This document shows, one piece after another, positions 62,408 to 64,000 of a stretch of 64,000 nt of DNA. Under the pieces are notes generated by a model that was given only the letters and a program-made list of their open reading frames with translations, was not told the DNA's origin and ran no database searches. The translations under genes and the position numbers were made by a program. How positions within the stretch are numbered: the stretch's first letter is position 1; each line of letters starts with the position of its first letter. Location of the stretch: NCBI GenBank assembly GCA_015522635.1, contig WALW01000027.1:62001-126000 (forward strand). Direction: 5' to 3'. The DNA comes from Candidatus Tiamatella incendiivivens (lineage in GTDB: Archaea; Thermoproteota; Thermoprotei_A; Sulfolobales; Acidilobaceae).

Positions 62408-63646
62408 TTATTCACCCATGAACAGTTTCTTTCTAATTCTATCTAGTATAAACCTTGATACCTCTTCTTTCCTCATTTTAGGTGAAATCTCATAATTCCC
62501 ATTTTTATATGCCATAAGAATTTCATTGTACTCCGAGGCAAATCCTATGTCCTTTCTTCCAACGTTATTTGCTATAGTTAGCTCAGCATCATGTTTTTTC
62601 AGTTTATTGAAAGCCATCTCTTTAAGCTCGTCAATGCTTCCAGCGAGATCGGCAACAAATGCAACCATAACCTTAGGCCTTTTTTGAATACCAGATATAA
62701 CTTTCGGTGTCGGAACAAGATTTACCGTTATTTCTTGTCCACTTCTTAGTTTTCTATCGTGAAACTCTGAAGGTTTAAAGTCCACTGGAGAAGCAGCAGA
62801 TATTATAACGTCGAATCGAGTTAATGAAGTTAACTCCTCCATTTTATAAGCCATCTCCTCCGTCGTCTCGACCCTCACAACTTTATCGAGGAATTTGGGA
62901 ACTCTAACTTCTAAGTGCCCAGTCAAAAGAACGACATCAGCTCCCCTCGCATAAGCTTCTGAAGCTATTTCAACACCCATTCTACCGGTTCCTGGATTTG
63001 TTATGAAACGCACCTTATCCAAGTATTCGCGTGTAGATCCAGCAGTAACTAGCATTTTAACTCCCTTTAAGTCTCGTCCACGTAGAATCAGTGGAATGCT
63101 CCATCTTACGATGTCATCTACCTCGTGAATTTTCAGTGATCCTTCCACAATGCGGGGAGATAATGAATACACATAGCCTAGATCCTGAAGCTTAGTAAGT
63201 GACCCGGAAAGATAGCTGGTTTTATACATGTTTAAATGCATAGCTGGCACTAAAAGTACATTCTTCTTGTAACCTATAAACGATACTGCTGTAAGTGATA
63301 CATTTTCATCAGTTATCCCTTGTGCCATCTTGGATATAGTGTTAAGAGTAGCAGGGACTATGACCATGGCATCGCATCTTCTTGCCATATATATATGTTC
63401 TGTTTTACCAGTTAGTCCAGTTATAACGGGGTTTCCTGTAGCCCATTCAAAGAGGCTTGGTGATATCATTTTCAATGCTTCCGGAGTCATCATGATGTGA
63501 ATGTCTGCCCCTCTTTTAATGAGGTTTCTTGCATAATCTACTGACTTATAAAGCGCGATGCTGCCAGTCACACCTAGTAAGATACATTTGCCCTTTAATT
63601 CGCTTGAAACTATAGACCTGATGTCTCTTACTGGATGGTAATCCAC
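62408..63646 (-). CDS. coaBC: Bifunctional phosphopantothenoylcysteine synthetase/decarboxylase (CoaBC, Dfp)
   Basis: The N-terminal flavin decarboxylase domain has LLGVTGSIALYKSVDY, VPAMHLNMYKTSYLSGS and PATLNTISKMAQGITDE. The C-terminal CTP-dependent synthetase has VTAGSTREYLDKVRFITNPG and AASPVDFKPSE. Both steps of CoA synthesis are covered in 412 residues. The GTG start follows GGGGAGG. First gene of the CoA/NAD operon. Confidence 0.95.
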   Translation of the reverse strand: MDYHPVRDIRSIVSSELKGKCILLGVTGSIALYKSVDYARNLIKRGADIHIMMTPEALKMISPSLFEWATGNPVITGLTGKTEHIYMARRCDAMVIVPATLNTISKMAQGITDENVSLTAVSFIGYKKNVLLVPAMHLNMYKTSYLSGSLTKLQDLGYVYSLSPRIVEGSLKIHEVDDIVRWSIPLILRGRDLKGVKMLVTAGSTREYLDKVRFITNPGTGRMGVEIASEAYARGADVVLLTGHLEVRVPKFLDKVVRVETTEEMAYKMEELTSLTRFDVIISAASPVDFKPSEFHDRKLRSGQEITVNLVPTPKVISGIQKRPKVMVAFVADLAGSIDELKEMAFNKLKKHDAELTIANNVGRKDIGFASEYNEILMAYKNGNYEISPKMRKEEVSRFILDRIRKKLFMGE

Positions 63647-63749
63647 TTCCTCCCCCTCATCCTATATGCATATTTTAGTTTATATGGGAATCAAAAATCT
63701 TGTATTACTATATGTAAGGAAACACGGGGAACAATGGGTGATAACAACG

Positions 63750-64000
63750 TTGGCAAATGCTTTAAAGACGAATTGTTTAGTGAGGCCTGTAATGCCTTCG
63801 GAGCTCATTGTCGTAAAGGGAGTAAATGAGGCTGTTTTACCCGAAAATTATCCTACATTCTTCTATTATGATGTTTACAGGAATTGGGGGGATATATTTC
63901 TCGTTGCAGTATGTAACGGACAAATAACCGGTTACATTATGAATAGAATAGAAACTAAAATAGATAGAAATGGTCTTTTCCTCTGGAAAACGTATAAGGT
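63750..64000 (+). CDS. GNAT acetyltransferase, RimI/ArdA-like (partial)
   Basis: The gene runs off the window end. TTG 63750 is seven bases after GGTGAT. The 84 residues visible include NEAVLPENYPTFFYYDVY, NWGDIFLVAVCNGQITGYIM, matching the N-terminal acetyltransferases of the archaeal Ard1/RimI type, which have LPENYP near substrate. A TATA-like TTTATATGG at 63679-63687 supports a promoter. The CoA-binding loop would lie beyond the window. Confidence 0.8.
   Translation, partial: MANALKTNCLVRPVMPSELIVVKGVNEAVLPENYPTFFYYDVYRNWGDIFLVAVCNGQITGYIMNRIETKIDRNGLFLWKTYK

Overview
The window looks like chromosomal DNA of a hyperthermophilic Thermoproteota (crenarchaeon), most like Desulfurococcales such as Staphylothermus or Thermosphaera. 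The reasons are the AT-rich, gene-dense sequence with many TTG and GTG starts, GGTGA-type ribosome binding sites, archaeal TATA boxes, intron-containing tRNA genes, and genes typical of that lineage: S26e, L44e, TIP49, RNA polymerase L, TFS, PCNA, archaeal primase, NMD3, RIO1 and DtdA. The species call is inference. I see no rRNA, CRISPR array, insertion sequence or prophage.

Layout. 0-6.7 kb: GNAT enzyme, a nucleotidyltransferase/radical SAM pair, nucleoside salvage (phosphorylase plus PfkB kinase), a PP-loop protein and TyrRS. 6.8-12 kb: family B DNA polymerase, convergent dnaG, and glutamate dehydrogenase with a palindrome at its promoter. 12-21 kb: a SAM-cleaving enzyme, then ribosome and translation genes (KH protein, RIO1, aIF1A, NMD3, DUF424, aIF2 beta), a tRNA methylthiotransferase, a CitG-like protein and RNA ligase. 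21-28 kb: ATPase K subunit, S26e, ProRS, TrmY, archaetidylinositol phosphate synthase, endonuclease IV, DtdA, tRNA-Cys, an E1-like enzyme. 28-33.5 kb: mevalonate genes, with a class II HMG-CoA reductase facing an operon of HMG-CoA synthase, a thiolase-fold protein, DUF35 and a shrunken class I reductase relative. 33.6-41.3 kb: a five-gene peptide-type ABC transporter operon. 42-47 kb: TBP, phosphoesterase, tRNA-Lys, TIP49, a DPM1-GtrA glycosyltransferase, uracil-DNA glycosylase. 47-49 kb: a secreted Lon-like protease. 49-57 kb: one long plus-strand information-processing run (CarS, aIF2 alpha, Nop10, Csl4, DUF2067, RpoL, TFS, PCNA, PriS, a possible GINS subunit, L44e, S27e). 57-64 kb: Dph2, a VTT membrane protein, a CoA/NAD operon (CoaBC, NadE, pantoate kinase, phosphopantoate-beta-alanine ligase) and a partial GNAT gene.

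How they fit together. Much of the replication and repair machinery is present: PolB, PriS, PCNA, perhaps GINS, endonuclease IV and UDG. PolB and UDG both end in a PCNA-binding LFDF tail. Lipid synthesis is represented by the mevalonate genes, CarS and AIPS.

The best leads are: (1) a full-length RIO1 kinase whose only plausible start is an ATA codon overlapping the aIF1A stop; (2) a class II HMG-CoA reductase beside an operonic class I-derived fragment without catalytic residues; (3) a mevalonate-cluster thiolase with Glu where the catalytic Cys should be; (4) genes with broken or unresolved 5' ends (pantoate kinase, trmY, and the gene before carS); (5) a tRNA-Lys with an apparent intron beyond the anticodon stem. 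Several of (1) and (4) could be sequence errors rather than biology. I do not see a clearly new multi-gene system.
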